Part shown: positions 9,701-17,363 of the stretch, in pieces
Position numbering within the stretch: the first letter of the stretch is position 1
How the letters are laid out: every line of letters begins with the position of its first letter
NCBI RefSeq assembly: GCF_001282625.1
Contig: NZ_CTEJ01000001.1
Location: 434,001-498,000 of the forward strand
Reading direction: 5' to 3'
From: Lascolabacillus massiliensis
Lineage (GTDB): Bacteria; Bacteroidota; Bacteroidia; Bacteroidales; Dysgonomonadaceae
DNA length: 64,000 bases
Program-made: the position numbers and the translations under genes
Notes under the pieces: generated by a model
Seen by the model: only the letters and a program-made list of their open reading frames with translations
Told to the model about the DNA's origin: nothing
Database searches by the model: none

Positions 9701-9991
9701 TCTTGCAGTTGAACGGACTGTGGACTCTTTTAATGAGAAGTTTCTCATTAACTCGTTTAAATAGGCAGAGTCTCTTCCTGATGAGAGTAAATGAAGTTCT
9801 TCAACAATTCGCGACTTCATCTCATCAGTAGCTTTGTTCGTAAAAGTTACTGCCAGAATATGTCTATGATTATTTGGCTGAGCAAAGAGCAGATGCAAAT
9901 ATTCTCCCGTTAGCCTGTGTGTTTTTCCTGAACCCGCAGAAGCTTTAATAATATGCAGATGCTGCAATTCATATGGTGACTTATCTGTCAT
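6773..9991 (-). CDS. AddA-like UvrD/Rep helicase with C-terminal PD-(D/E)XK nuclease
   Basis: Superfamily 1 helicase-nuclease of the AddA/RecB type, for processing double-strand breaks and degrading foreign linear DNA. Helicase motif I is KASAGSGKTHR at residues 15-25, motif Ia is AVTFTNKATDEMKSR, motif II is MIDEFQDTSRMQW (about residue 392), motif IV FRNSDWR, motif V/VI region ITIHKSKGLGFGAV (about residue 765) and LLYVAFTRAKHR. The C-terminal nuclease keeps GTLMHKIVSD, then RPDRVM, IVDYKFG and a QVQRYV motif (about residues 930-1060), so it should be active. Length 1072 aa is normal for Bacteroidota. A partner AddB gene is not in the adjoining sequence, so it must lie elsewhere. It is transcribed after the SUI1-type gene with 11 bp between. 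Confidence 0.9.
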   Translation of the reverse strand: MTDKSPYELQHLHIIKASAGSGKTHRLTGEYLHLLFAQPNNHRHILAVTFTNKATDEMKSRIVEELHLLSSGRDSAYLNELMRNFSLKESTVRSTARRILETILHDYSAFSISTIDKFFQQTMRAFTREMGLAGGYNIEVEHSSLLMETVDLMLSELDRPENKQLAEWLLQFMQDSIEEGKSWKIDREVMDLSEQLFNETYKSFSKEEQAVLQNKEQLSEYKTILIRIIREYEIELKNIGLRAVSIIESCDLSPSNFRGAGTSQFFKFAKIANGEIPDLTKTFLEFLDNPESWYTKTTPKDIILKIENAYNSGLNECVRQVIKMYENNTFYLTAKCILQNYFTLGILNDIKNRLRKLQQENNTLLLSDTTELLNDIISGTDSPFIYEKTGTRITNYMIDEFQDTSRMQWTNFKPLVDESLSSGNFNLIVGDVKQSIYRFRNSDWRLLEEQVEKDFSSDYIRKHVLDTNWRSDAAIVEFNNFFFNEAPYILQDYYNESNSIDEEGWSNQISSAYTDVHQHLPEKIKDSSGHVKITFLKDDKDSDWESEALERLPYEIESLQDQGFSLKDIAVVVRSNKEAVQVAEKLLKYKEDNPDSRYRYDIISNEALLLGSAQSIKSAVALMYHFHNPSDELYKMSAVYEFFRYMYKYSPAEAIKAYREETKGEFPEEYRNKIAELSSMPFYDMIESYFSLFTSETDENEKAYIQAFLDIALKFSEDKSADLNAFLDWWEEKGCNKALYSPEGQDAIRLITIHKSKGLGFGAVIMPFVNWELDHTRNNDIIWCKPEVSPFNFIGVVPLKYNKKLSDTIFRRDYLEEKMFTYIDNLNLLYVAFTRAKHRLILFAPYKDKIEKLSNVSHLLRETIISSNLSEINKCEGNTESVFELGTPEKIKDVKSEIEVQTYKTGRWHSIPFNDRLKLRLNSIGFFSDDGSRDYGTLMHKIVSDIKTISDIPQAVQKKLFEGEINESELEKITNDLTDYLSVPLVSDWYSGKYDVLNEAQILHPQKGFSRPDRVMISQDEVIIVDYKFGESEESKYKRQVQRYVKSIEEMGYLNVKGYVFYVKTGKIVDVG

Positions 9992-10002
9992 AATTCATTC
10001 CT

Positions 10003-10341
10003 TCAAATCCGTCGCGATTTTATGTACCCCTCTTTCTGTAAAATATCAAGTACTTTTTCACGATGATCTCCCTGGATAATTATCTCTCCATCTTTAGCTG
10101 ATCCACCTACACCACATTTAGTTTTTAACAACTTGCCCAACTCTTTCAAGTCTTCTTCATTACCTGAGAAGCCTGTGATAAGTGTAACAGATTTTCCATT
10201 TCGGTTGCGTTTATCCAGACTGATGCGCAACAATTGCTTCTCTTTAGGCAAGGTTTCAGAGATCTCTTCACCCTCTTTATTATAGTGATAATCGGGGTTA
10301 GTTGAGTAAACAATATCGAGTCTTTTTTTCCAGTCGTTCAT
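10003..10341 (-). CDS. SUI1/YciH-type translation initiation factor
   Basis: A 112-aa protein with an eIF1/SUI1 fold related to E. coli YciH, which can influence start-codon selection. The core is RNGKSVTLITGFSGNEED, then LGKLLKTKCGVGGSAKDG (about residues 75-90) and IIIQGDHREKVLDILQKEG, which together match the SUI1 signature. It is the first gene of a leftward transcript that continues into the AddA-like gene 11 bp away. The upstream 60 bp are a divergent promoter region shared with the nucleoside kinase gene. Role in bacterial translation is not well defined; family is secure. Confidence 0.9.
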   Translation of the reverse strand: MNDWKKRLDIVYSTNPDYHYNKEGEEISETLPKEKQLLRISLDKRNRNGKSVTLITGFSGNEEDLKELGKLLKTKCGVGGSAKDGEIIIQGDHREKVLDILQKEGYIKSRRI

Positions 10342-10460
10342 ATGATATTTGCATAAAATGTGATTAACAAAGATATGTTTTTTTGAGAATAGATTAAAGT
10401 CAAATGGGGAGTATCTCCGAAAAAAAGTGTAATTTAGTAACTCTATTAAAAATAAAGAAT

Positions 10461-12128
10461 ATGACAGGCAAAGTTAAAGTACATTGTTTGAATACTGACG
10501 AACATAAAGAAATACCAATAGGTACATCATTGGTTGATTTAATTAAAGAGTTTAATGTCAAATCGCCCTATTTAATAACAAACGCTAGAGTTAACAATAA
10601 AACGGAATCTCTCACATACAGGGTATACAGACCAAAGAAAGTAGAGTTTGTGGATTTAACCGACTCATCTGCCATGCGTACCTATGTAAGATCACTTTGC
10701 TTTATTCTAGCAAAGGCCGTTGACGATATAATGCCAAATGCGAAAACATATCTCGAACATGCTGTTTCTAAAGGATATTATTTTCAGATTGAGTCTGACA
10801 TGCCTGTTGGTGAACATGAGCTGAATGCTATTCGTAACAGAATGAAGGAAATAGTAGAGGCAAATTTACCATTCGAGCAAGTAGAAGAAGAGACGGAGAA
10901 AGTGGTTGAACTTTTCCGTAGTCTGGGCTTGGATGATAAAGCCCAGTTACTTGAAACATCCGATATGCTATACGCACGTTATTCTAAACTTGATGGGTAT
11001 ATCGACTATTTTTATGGAAGTCTTACACCTACAACAGGATATATTACAATTTTTGATATTCAGCCTCATAATGGAGGATTCCTACTGAGGGTGCCAAACA
11101 GACAAAACCCGGTTGAACTGGAGCCGGAAGTTAAACAGGAGAAACTTCTAAATGTATATCGTGAACATCTTAATTTCTTAAAGATTAGTCGTCTCGACAA
11201 TGTAGGAGATCTAAACAGAGCAATCAGAGAAGACCGGGTATATGAGGTGATTCAGGTTGCAGAAGCATATCAGTCAATGCAGATCAACGATATTGCGAAA
11301 GAGATCTCAAAAAGATTTAATGATGGAGTTAAAGTGGTATTTATATCAGGTCCATCCTCTTCAGGTAAAACTACATTCCGAAAGCGCCTTGAAGTGCAAC
11401 TGATGGTGAATCTTTTAAAACCTGTAGGTATTTCGCTTGATGACTATTTCGTGAATCGTGATAATACTCCACTTGATGAGAATGGAGAAAAAGATTACGA
11501 ATCACTGTATGCTCTGGATCTGGAGTTGTTTGAAGATCATATGCTTAAACTTATGAGCAGCGAGACAGTTGAGTTGCCAACCTATAATTTTGTTACAGGT
11601 AAGAGAGAGTATCGTGGTAATTTTCTGAAAATGGATAATAATAGTATACTAATTATTGAAGGTATACATGGACTAAATCCTAAGCTGACCGAACATATTC
11701 CAGAAGATATGAAATTTAAAATTTACGTTTCTGCTCTAACTACTATCTCACTTGACGACCACAACTGGATTCCTGCATCTGACAACAGACTTATTCGTCG
11801 TATAGTGCGTGATTATAGATATCGTGGCTATTCTGCACAGACCACAATCTCCAGGTGGGATAGTGTTCGCCATGGAGAAGATAAATGGATTTTCCCATTC
11901 CAGGAAAATGCAGATGTTATGTTTAACTCAGCTATGATATATGAACTTGCCGCAATCAGAAGACATGCCGAACCTATTCTTATGCAGGTACCACGCACAG
12001 TACCTGAGTATTCAGAAGCATATCGTCTGCTGAAGTTTCTTGGCTATTTTAATTATATAACAGATAGGGAATTGCCTCCAACTTCGCTGCTCAGAGAGTT
12101 TCTAGGAGGTAGCAGTTTCAGGTATTAA
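10461..12128 (+). CDS. TGS-domain nucleoside (uridine-type) kinase
   Basis: Predicted cytoplasmic nucleoside kinase found widely in Bacteroidota. Residues 1-60 form a TGS-like domain (KVKVHCLNTDEHKEIPIG), then a threonyl-tRNA-synthetase-like second additional domain (AKTYLEHAVSKGYYFQIE), and the C-terminal half is a uridine/phosphoribulokinase P-loop domain with ISGPSSSGKTTFRKR near residue 296, ISLDDYFVNRD, LPTYNFVTGKRE and ILIIEGIHGLNP. An ATG at 10404 extends the frame by 19 residues. The ATG at 10461 starts exactly at the TGS domain and gives 555 aa, closer to the usual family length. The reaction is ATP-dependent phosphorylation of a nucleoside such as uridine; specificity is inferred from family only. 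Confidence 0.88.
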   Translation: MTGKVKVHCLNTDEHKEIPIGTSLVDLIKEFNVKSPYLITNARVNNKTESLTYRVYRPKKVEFVDLTDSSAMRTYVRSLCFILAKAVDDIMPNAKTYLEHAVSKGYYFQIESDMPVGEHELNAIRNRMKEIVEANLPFEQVEEETEKVVELFRSLGLDDKAQLLETSDMLYARYSKLDGYIDYFYGSLTPTTGYITIFDIQPHNGGFLLRVPNRQNPVELEPEVKQEKLLNVYREHLNFLKISRLDNVGDLNRAIREDRVYEVIQVAEAYQSMQINDIAKEISKRFNDGVKVVFISGPSSSGKTTFRKRLEVQLMVNLLKPVGISLDDYFVNRDNTPLDENGEKDYESLYALDLELFEDHMLKLMSSETVELPTYNFVTGKREYRGNFLKMDNNSILIIEGIHGLNPKLTEHIPEDMKFKIYVSALTTISLDDHNWIPASDNRLIRRIVRDYRYRGYSAQTTISRWDSVRHGEDKWIFPFQENADVMFNSAMIYELAAIRRHAEPILMQVPRTVPEYSEAYRLLKFLGYFNYITDRELPPTSLLREFLGGSSFRY

Positions 12129-12218
12129 AGCTACTTTAATATTCATTTTATTTTTTCATTGCAAATTTTTCACTTTAAAATAGTAAAAAGTATTGACTTA
12201 TTTTATAGTAATAAATTA

Positions 12219-13607
12219 ATGAATAACGATGTAATTTGCGCGATATCAACTCCTCCCGGTATGGGTGCAATAGCTACTGTACGTCTTTCAGGTGAAGGAT
12301 GCATAGCTTTGACTGATAAGGTTTTTTTATCACCTTCAGGGAAAAAACTAATAGAGTCAAAAGCCAACAGAGTACATTTCGGGAGAATCATATACAATAA
12401 TGAAATCCTCGATGAGGTACTTGTAACCATCTTCCATTCTCCACATTCATTTACAGGAGAGGAGAGTGTTGAGATATCCTGTCACGGTTCAGTATATATA
12501 CAGCAAAAATTGGTTGAATTACTTCTGGAACAGGGCGCCCGGTTAGCAACTGCAGGAGAATTCACTCGACGTGCCTTTCAAAACGGGAAGTTTGATTTGA
12601 GTCAGGCCGAAGCTGTTGCCGACCTTATAGCATCAGAGTCAAAGTCCTCTCACAGGGTAGCAATGAACCAGATGCGCGGTGGTTTTGCTCGTAAACTTGC
12701 AGACTTGCGCGATAAGCTACTTCAATTTGCATCTTTGATTGAGCTGGAACTCGACTTCTCAGAAGAGGATGTTGAGTTTGCCAACAGAGATCACCTTTAT
12801 AATCTTACTTTAGAAATTGAAAAAGAAATTGATAGTTTAGCCAATTCATTTCAGCTTGGTAATGCAATTAAGAGTGGAATACCTGTAGCTATAATAGGTG
12901 AAACAAATGCAGGAAAATCAACACTTTTAAACTTGCTTCTGAACGAAGACAAAGCGATTGTAAGTGATATACATGGTACCACGCGCGATGTGATAGAAGA
13001 TGTCGTAAATATCAATGGAGTTACGTTCAGATTTATTGATACAGCAGGAATTAGGCAAACATCTGATGTAGTTGAAACAATGGGGATAGAGCGTACATTC
13101 CAGAAAATAGAACAGGCCTCAATCATACTTTGGATGATTGATACAACTACACCTATTGACAAAATCGAAACACTGGCAGAGTCAATTCTTCCAAAACTAA
13201 AAGATAAACAGGTTATTATTCTGTTCAACAAAGCTGATCTGCTTTCTGAAGGTCAAGAAAATAAATTCCAATTATTATTTCCAGACCTGGATGCAGAAAA
13301 ACTGTTTATTTCAGCAAAGAAGCAACAAAATACCGATCATTTGCAGGAGCTTCTAATTGAAAAGGCTGGTATACCTTCAATTAGTGAAGATGATGTTATA
13401 GTCACAAACCTTCGACACTATGAAGCACTTAAAAAAGCACTTGATGCAATACAAAGAGTAATTGAAGGATTGGATGTTGGAATCACTCACGATTTTCTTG
13501 CACAGGATATACGTGAATGTATGTTCTATCTGGGTGAAATAACAGGACAGATTTCAACCGATGAAATATTGGGAAATATTTTCAGTAAATTTTGTATCGG
13601 AAAGTAA
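12219..13607 (+). CDS. mnmE: tRNA uridine-5-carboxymethylaminomethyl modification GTPase MnmE
   Basis: MnmE (TrmE/ThdF) works with MnmG to build cmnm5U34 in wobble-position tRNAs. The N-terminal tetrahydrofolate-binding domain begins ICAISTPPGMGAIATVRLSG and contains HSPHSFTGEESVEISCHGS. The GTPase domain has G1 GETNAGKS (about residue 227), the TTRD G2, DTAGIR G3 and NKAD G4. The C-terminus ends in the invariant FCIGK with its methyl-binding Cys. The open frame can be extended to a TTG at 12159, but the ATG at 12219 gives the normal N-terminus and 462 aa. The last 15 bases of the gene are the attachment site of the element that follows, and the gene is left intact by it. Confidence 0.96.
   Translation: MNNDVICAISTPPGMGAIATVRLSGEGCIALTDKVFLSPSGKKLIESKANRVHFGRIIYNNEILDEVLVTIFHSPHSFTGEESVEISCHGSVYIQQKLVELLLEQGARLATAGEFTRRAFQNGKFDLSQAEAVADLIASESKSSHRVAMNQMRGGFARKLADLRDKLLQFASLIELELDFSEEDVEFANRDHLYNLTLEIEKEIDSLANSFQLGNAIKSGIPVAIIGETNAGKSTLLNLLLNEDKAIVSDIHGTTRDVIEDVVNINGVTFRFIDTAGIRQTSDVVETMGIERTFQKIEQASIILWMIDTTTPIDKIETLAESILPKLKDKQVIILFNKADLLSEGQENKFQLLFPDLDAEKLFISAKKQQNTDHLQELLIEKAGIPSISEDDVIVTNLRHYEALKKALDAIQRVIEGLDVGITHDFLAQDIRECMFYLGEITGQISTDEILGNIFSKFCIGK
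13593..13607 (+). repeat. Left attachment site (attL core)
   Basis: The sequence TGTATCGGAAAGTAA covers the last four sense codons and stop of mnmE (C-I-G-K-stop, sharing a base-precise match with the right copy). Extending by four bases gives 18 of 19 identical positions with 25659-25677. Confidence 0.88.
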
Positions 13608-13753
13608 ACCTATATTTTCAATAAGAAACAAACATCAAAAGAACATCTAAAAAACAGAAATAATGTAGTTGATAATTAGTGTTTTAGGAATGTTCAAAAT
13701 ATTCCTGAAATATCTGCTTTGTTTCTTTTGTTATTCCAATATTTGTTATAAAT

Positions 13754-13774
13754 TTGTTGCCAGTCTGTTACTCG
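13754..13774 (+). repeat. Putative integrase arm-type site, left
   Basis: The 21-mer TTGTTGCCAGTCTGTTACTCG matches 18 of 21 bases of a site near the right end (25579-25599), in the same orientation. It lies between attL and the integrase gene. Inverted GTAAC/CGGGTAAC copies follow at 13786-13814. Arm-type integrase binding is inferred from position and repetition. Confidence 0.55.
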
Positions 13775-13815
13775 AAACAAAATAAGTAACAGAAATAACA
13801 AAAACGGGTAACATT

Positions 13816-15027
13816 ATGAGCACAAAAAAGAATGGGAAAAAGGAATCAGTAACACTCCGGGAGAAGAAGCTGGCGAATGGAAACATCAGCCTTTATTTGG
13901 ATATTTATCGGGATGGTAAGCGAAGCTATGAGTTTCTGAAGCTTTACATAACCAAAGCAACCACACCATTGGAGAGGGAGGTTAACAGGCAGACACGTGC
14001 AACAGCCCAGGCCATCAAAGCCAAACGACAGATTGAACTCCAGAACAATGAATATGGTTTTAACAGCCAATTCAAGTTGGATACTCCATTCCTTGAATAT
14101 TACAGGCATATGTGTAATGAGAGAGCTAAAAACCAGGAAAGCAAAAGTAATTATCAAAACTGGTTTAGCTGCTTAAAACATCTCGAAAGATACTGTTCAG
14201 AAGATACCACCTTCAGAGACATTACACCGGAATGGATTGAGGGCTTTAAATCGTTCCTGAATACAACCGGTAAAGACTTACATAAGTCTAAATATGGAAA
14301 TGGTTATCCATCAAAACCATTAGCCCAAAACTCAAAAGTATCTTATTTCAATAAGCTTAGAGCCTGTATAAACAAAGCCTTTGATGACAGGATAATTCCG
14401 ATCAATCCATTAAGAGGTATAGAAGGCTTTAAAACGGAAGAAACAGGGCGTGTCTACCTTACCTTTGATGAAGTAAAGAAGCTTGCTAATACACCCTGTA
14501 AAAAGCCTGTATTGAAGCGTGCATTCCTGTTCAGCTGTTTAACCGGGTTAAGAAAAAGTGACATTGAACGGTTGAGATGGAGAGATGTGGAAAACTTTGG
14601 TGATTATACGAGGATCAACTTCAAACAGAAGAAAACAGGCGGTCGAGAATACTTAGACATAAGCGATCAGGCTGTTCCATTTATGGGTGAAAGAGGTAAT
14701 GATAATGATCTTGTTTTCTCAGGATTCAAATACTCTGCATATTTGTTGGTGGAACTTTCTAAATGGTGTATAAGAGCCGGTATTAAAAAAGATGTGACAT
14801 TTCATACAGGACGGCACACATTTGCGGTTTTAATGATCACCGAGGGAGTGGATCTATATACAGTTTCAAAGCTCTTAGGACATAAAGAAATATCAACTAC
14901 TCAGATTTATGCAAAGGTAGTTGATAAAGTAAAGCAGGAAGCTGTTAACCGAATCCCAAGTCTAAGTGATGACATAACCGAGCCAGCCAAAGAGCCTAAA
15001 GATATAGAAATAGATTTTAATAATTAA
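13816..15027 (+). CDS. int: Tyrosine recombinase / phage-type integrase
   Basis: Site-specific recombinase that should integrate and excise the element at the mnmE 3' end. An N-terminal arm-binding domain (residues 1-90, beginning VTLREKKLANGNISLYLDIY) and a SAM-like core-binding domain (about 95-200) precede the catalytic domain. Catalytic residues can be seen: the first Arg in TGLRKSDIERLRW (about residue 245), H-x-x-R in HTGRHTFAV (about 331), the His in LLGHKEISTT and the nucleophile Tyr in QIYAKV (about 366). The 403-aa length is typical for Bacteroidota integrases of mobile elements. It is placed 208 bp inside attL and transcribed inward, the usual orientation. It appears intact. Confidence 0.95.
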   Translation: MSTKKNGKKESVTLREKKLANGNISLYLDIYRDGKRSYEFLKLYITKATTPLEREVNRQTRATAQAIKAKRQIELQNNEYGFNSQFKLDTPFLEYYRHMCNERAKNQESKSNYQNWFSCLKHLERYCSEDTTFRDITPEWIEGFKSFLNTTGKDLHKSKYGNGYPSKPLAQNSKVSYFNKLRACINKAFDDRIIPINPLRGIEGFKTEETGRVYLTFDEVKKLANTPCKKPVLKRAFLFSCLTGLRKSDIERLRWRDVENFGDYTRINFKQKKTGGREYLDISDQAVPFMGERGNDNDLVFSGFKYSAYLLVELSKWCIRAGIKKDVTFHTGRHTFAVLMITEGVDLYTVSKLLGHKEISTTQIYAKVVDKVKQEAVNRIPSLSDDITEPAKEPKDIEIDFNN

Positions 15028-15048
15028 TTCACATAAAAGCGGGTAGCT

Positions 15049-15726
15049 ATGAAAACAAAAAATATAGATTTGTCAATGGTACATTTTGGTATTAATGATA
15101 AGGATGGAGGTATAATAATTAATACTGATTTGTTGGTCAAAAAGGGTATATACAACGATGTAGTATCTTTTATTATTGATGGATATGAGCCAGATATACA
15201 GCAGGATGCTATAATATACGCAAATAAAATTGAGAATTCCACTAAGTCGGAGTTGATTGAAATTAAAGAACTAATGAATGAGCGATTGAGATTGTGTATA
15301 CTGAGAGATGATAAAAAATATATCAACCTGTATACCAACTTAATTGAAACAGTGAAAGAAAAAATCTTAAGCTTATCAGAAATCAATGACGAAAAACACG
15401 ATCATGCTGCTTTATCAATCCCTGATGTTCTGGACACACCAGAAGCCCGGAAGATATTTGATAAAGCCATTCAGGCTGGGTTTATGAACCCGGATTATAG
15501 ATTCAATGGCAATGGCAATCAACTGGCTTTATTTGCTGGACTCGCAAGTGATACACTTGGATTAACTATAACTCAGTGGAGAGGTGAGAAAAGGATCAAA
15601 GTAAGATCGTGGGAACCATTTAAGCAACTATTTGGAAAAAATGATTATGCGAATAGGTGGAAGAATATAAACACCTATAGTATTAAAGTAAAAGATGCTG
15701 ACAAAATAAAAAAAATATTTAGTTAA
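15049..15726 (+). CDS. Hypothetical protein of the integrase-proximal module
   Basis: I do not recognise a named family. The 225-aa protein has an acidic N-terminal half with helical stretches rich in Lys/Glu (about residues 60-125), followed by a compact C-terminal part from LDTPEARKIFDKAIQAGF to the end, with WRGEKRIKVRSWEPFKQLFG. Proteins with a similar C-terminal segment are, to my knowledge, often found in Bacteroidota mobile elements, but I cannot give it a function. It starts 21 bp after integrase, so it is probably cotranscribed, and a strong terminator follows its stop. A role in recombination or its control is possible but only inferred from position. Confidence 0.72.
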   Translation: MKTKNIDLSMVHFGINDKDGGIIINTDLLVKKGIYNDVVSFIIDGYEPDIQQDAIIYANKIENSTKSELIEIKELMNERLRLCILRDDKKYINLYTNLIETVKEKILSLSEINDEKHDHAALSIPDVLDTPEARKIFDKAIQAGFMNPDYRFNGNGNQLALFAGLASDTLGLTITQWRGEKRIKVRSWEPFKQLFGKNDYANRWKNINTYSIKVKDADKIKKIFS

Positions 15727-15749
15727 ATCACACACATACAATATATTAT

Positions 15750-15792
15750 GCTCTATATCGGTACTATATAGTATCTATATAGAGCTTTTTTA
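15750..15792 (+). terminator. Rho-independent terminator after the integrase module
   Basis: A 9-bp stem GCTCTATAT / ATATAGAGC encloses an inner 10-bp palindrome ACTATATAGT, and T7 follows. It separates the integrase transcript from the excisionase/replication genes. Confidence 0.85.
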
Positions 15793-15858
15793 TTGCCCTT
15801 TTGTGCCCAACTTTGTGATGTGAATAAATAACAGGCTTGCAGCCATAAAATAACGGAT

Positions 15859-16146
15859 ATGGAAGATGTAAAAAATCAGTTAGACAGAATCGAAAGAAAC
15901 ACATTGTTGGCTTCAAAAAAAGTACTGACGATAGAAGACGTAGTGGCACTCACCGGCTTAAGCCGCTCATACTTGTACAAGTTAACAAGTTGCCACAAAA
16001 TTCCTCATTATCGACCAAGAGGTAAGCAGCTTTATTTCGATAGAGAGGAGGTTGAAAATTGGCTTAAGAGGAACCGGGTGGAAACCGTAGATGAGACAGA
16101 CAGAAAGGCAACTAATTATGTGGTAACAGGAAGGAGGCCAGGATGA
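15859..16146 (+). CDS. AlpA/excisionase-type helix-turn-helix protein
   Basis: A 95-aa DNA-binding protein of the MerR-like HTH_17/excisionase class. The motif runs from VLTIEDVVALTGLSRSYLYKL (shortened here: VLTIEDVVALTGLSRSY) at about residues 20-38, with the wing HYRPRGKQLYFDREEVENWL at about 48-67, exactly the pattern of AlpA/Xis proteins. It probably acts as recombination directionality factor and/or activator of the replication genes. It opens a tightly packed set: the next gene overlaps its stop by 4 bp (ATGA). In known satellites such a regulator sits in the same place. Confidence 0.85.
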   Translation: MEDVKNQLDRIERNTLLASKKVLTIEDVVALTGLSRSYLYKLTSCHKIPHYRPRGKQLYFDREEVENWLKRNRVETVDETDRKATNYVVTGRRPG

Positions 16147-16517
16147 AACCAAAAGAAGAAGCCCCCGGACGGCTGGAACCGTCACAGGGGCAAAATGATT
16201 TGTCCACGTGTGTGTGTGAGAGCAAAGATAGAATAAAACTTTCTAAACGCCAAAAGAAAGTTTATGATCTATTGTTAACCGGAAAATACAGCGTTACAGA
16301 CATCACTATTAAGTTAGGGTATGCAGACCCAAGATCATACGTTAAAACCCTAAGAGACAAAGGAATAACTATAAATGATCAATGGGTAGAAAAGCAAAAT
16401 GTAAGGTACAAGTTATATTATATCACACCACAGAAAACCAATATCCAAGACATTCAGACAGTTGGTGAAATAATTCAGTCCGACTTTAAAAATCTTTTTG
16501 AAAGAAATTATGATTGA
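16143..16517 (+). CDS. Hypothetical winged-helix-like protein
   Basis: A 124-aa protein overlapping the AlpA-like gene by 4 bp, so translation is probably coupled. Residues 1-30 look unstructured (Pro/Gly/Gln/Ser rich). From about residue 33, LSKRQKKVYDLLLTGKYSV and TDITIKLGYADPRSYVKTL look like a winged helix with a turn after TDITIKLGY, followed by the wing strand YKLYYITPQ. It may bind DNA and resembles the HTH modules used to control replication genes in phages. I cannot assign a named family. Confidence 0.7.
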   Translation: MKPKEEAPGRLEPSQGQNDLSTCVCESKDRIKLSKRQKKVYDLLLTGKYSVTDITIKLGYADPRSYVKTLRDKGITINDQWVEKQNVRYKLYYITPQKTNIQDIQTVGEIIQSDFKNLFERNYD

Positions 16518-16662
16518 AGATGCAAAAAAATTACTCATAGATAGATACGGGTTGAATAAAGAAATTCACACCAAACATAACAATATTTTCGAGGGTGAAT
16601 CCCTTGTATTGATTGAAAGCTTGCTAACCGGACAGCTGAAGCTAAAGCCTAAAAGGCGATAA
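16510..16662 (+). CDS. Small hypothetical protein, 50 aa
   Basis: A short frame beginning MIEDAKKLLIDRYG and ending LKLKPKRR. Its ATG lies 8 bp inside the stop of the previous gene, and the next gene begins 26 bp after its end, so it fits the packed operon. It is predicted as an amphipathic helix pair with a basic tail. No known motif. Supported by context and coding-like composition, not by recognised homology. Confidence 0.55.
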   Translation: MIEDAKKLLIDRYGLNKEIHTKHNNIFEGESLVLIESLLTGQLKLKPKRR

Positions 16663-16688
16663 TCAATTGTATATATAAAATTTTAGAT

Positions 16689-17363
16689 ATGAAAAGAGAC
16701 GGGATTATAATATATGTACAACAATATGAAGCAATAAAGGATTTATCGCAATCAGACAAAGGGTTATTACTTGATGCGATTTTCCATTACCATATTACTG
16801 GAGAAGTGATGCAAGAATTACCTCCAATGGTACTAATGGCATTCACTTTTATCAGAACATCAATAGATTCAAATACAAGAAAATATGAAGCTATTGTTGA
16901 ACGTAATAGGGAAAACGGGAAAAAGGGAGGGAGACCAAGAAACCCAAATAACCCAAGTGAACCCAAAAAACCCACTGGGTTAAAAAAAACCCAAGCTAAC
17001 CCAAATAACCCAAGTGAACCCAAAAAAGCCGATACAGATACAGTCACAGATACAGTCAAAGATAAAAAAATAAAAACAGAGAGTATTGATGATTTATTTT
17101 CTAATGAAAATGTTCTTTTAAAACCTATAGTATCTGAATGGATTGCTTATAAAAAAGAAATTAAAGATCCATATAAAACGGTAAGGGGTATGAAAGCATT
17201 TGTAAAGGAACTTCAAAAACTTTCAAATAATGATCCTAAGGTCGCAAAAGAGATAACTGAGCGATCAATGGCTAATAATTGGAAAGGAATATTCGAACTT
17301 AATAATAACGGAAATGGCAAAACAGCGATCACAACAAGCCGTGCAAGGCAAAAACTCGATTAA
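16689..17363 (+). CDS. DUF6291-like replication protein (phage O-like)
   Basis: A 224-aa protein whose N-terminal domain (IIIYVQQYEAIKDLSQSDKG to about residue 80) resembles the DUF6291 domain of Bacteroidota phages. The junction RNRENGKKGGRPR at about residues 74-86 is common in phage replication proteins. A low-complexity linker then carries NPNNPSEPKK twice (about residues 85-113), and a C-terminal helical domain runs from about 140 (VSEWIAYKKEIKDPYKTVRG) to MANNWKGIFELNN, a pattern frequent in phage DnaT/O-like primosomal proteins. The helicase gene overlaps its end by 50 bp. By analogy with lambda O and P this would be the origin-binding protein that loads the DnaB-like helicase. That role is inference. 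Confidence 0.75.
   Translation: MKRDGIIIYVQQYEAIKDLSQSDKGLLLDAIFHYHITGEVMQELPPMVLMAFTFIRTSIDSNTRKYEAIVERNRENGKKGGRPRNPNNPSEPKKPTGLKKTQANPNNPSEPKKADTDTVTDTVKDKKIKTESIDDLFSNENVLLKPIVSEWIAYKKEIKDPYKTVRGMKAFVKELQKLSNNDPKVAKEITERSMANNWKGIFELNNNGNGKTAITTSRARQKLD
16941..17027 (+). repeat. Iteron-like AACCCA repeats inside the replication gene (candidate origin)
   Basis: A 30-bp sequence occurs twice without mismatch, at 16941-16970 and 16998-17027. Inside, AACCCA starts at 16941, 16950, 16960, 16988, 16998, 17007 and 17017, so spacing is 9-10 bp within each group, and one inverted copy TGGGTT lies at 16976. The repeats encode the duplicated NPNNPSEPKK linker. Regular helical spacing within a replication-initiator gene resembles the lambda origin inside gene O. 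Confidence 0.6.

Noticed and set aside
15024-15386. Minus-strand frame of 120 codons opposite the hypothetical gene after integrase
   Set aside because: The plus-strand gene follows integrase by 21 bp and ends at a terminator; the reverse frame is rich in Ile/Ser and lacks a promoter.
17031-17060. GATACAGATACAGTCACAGATACAGTC repeat as a CRISPR or second iteron set
   Set aside because: Short period within a Thr/Asp/Val coding stretch, no spacer structure; it is a simple low-complexity part of the linker.
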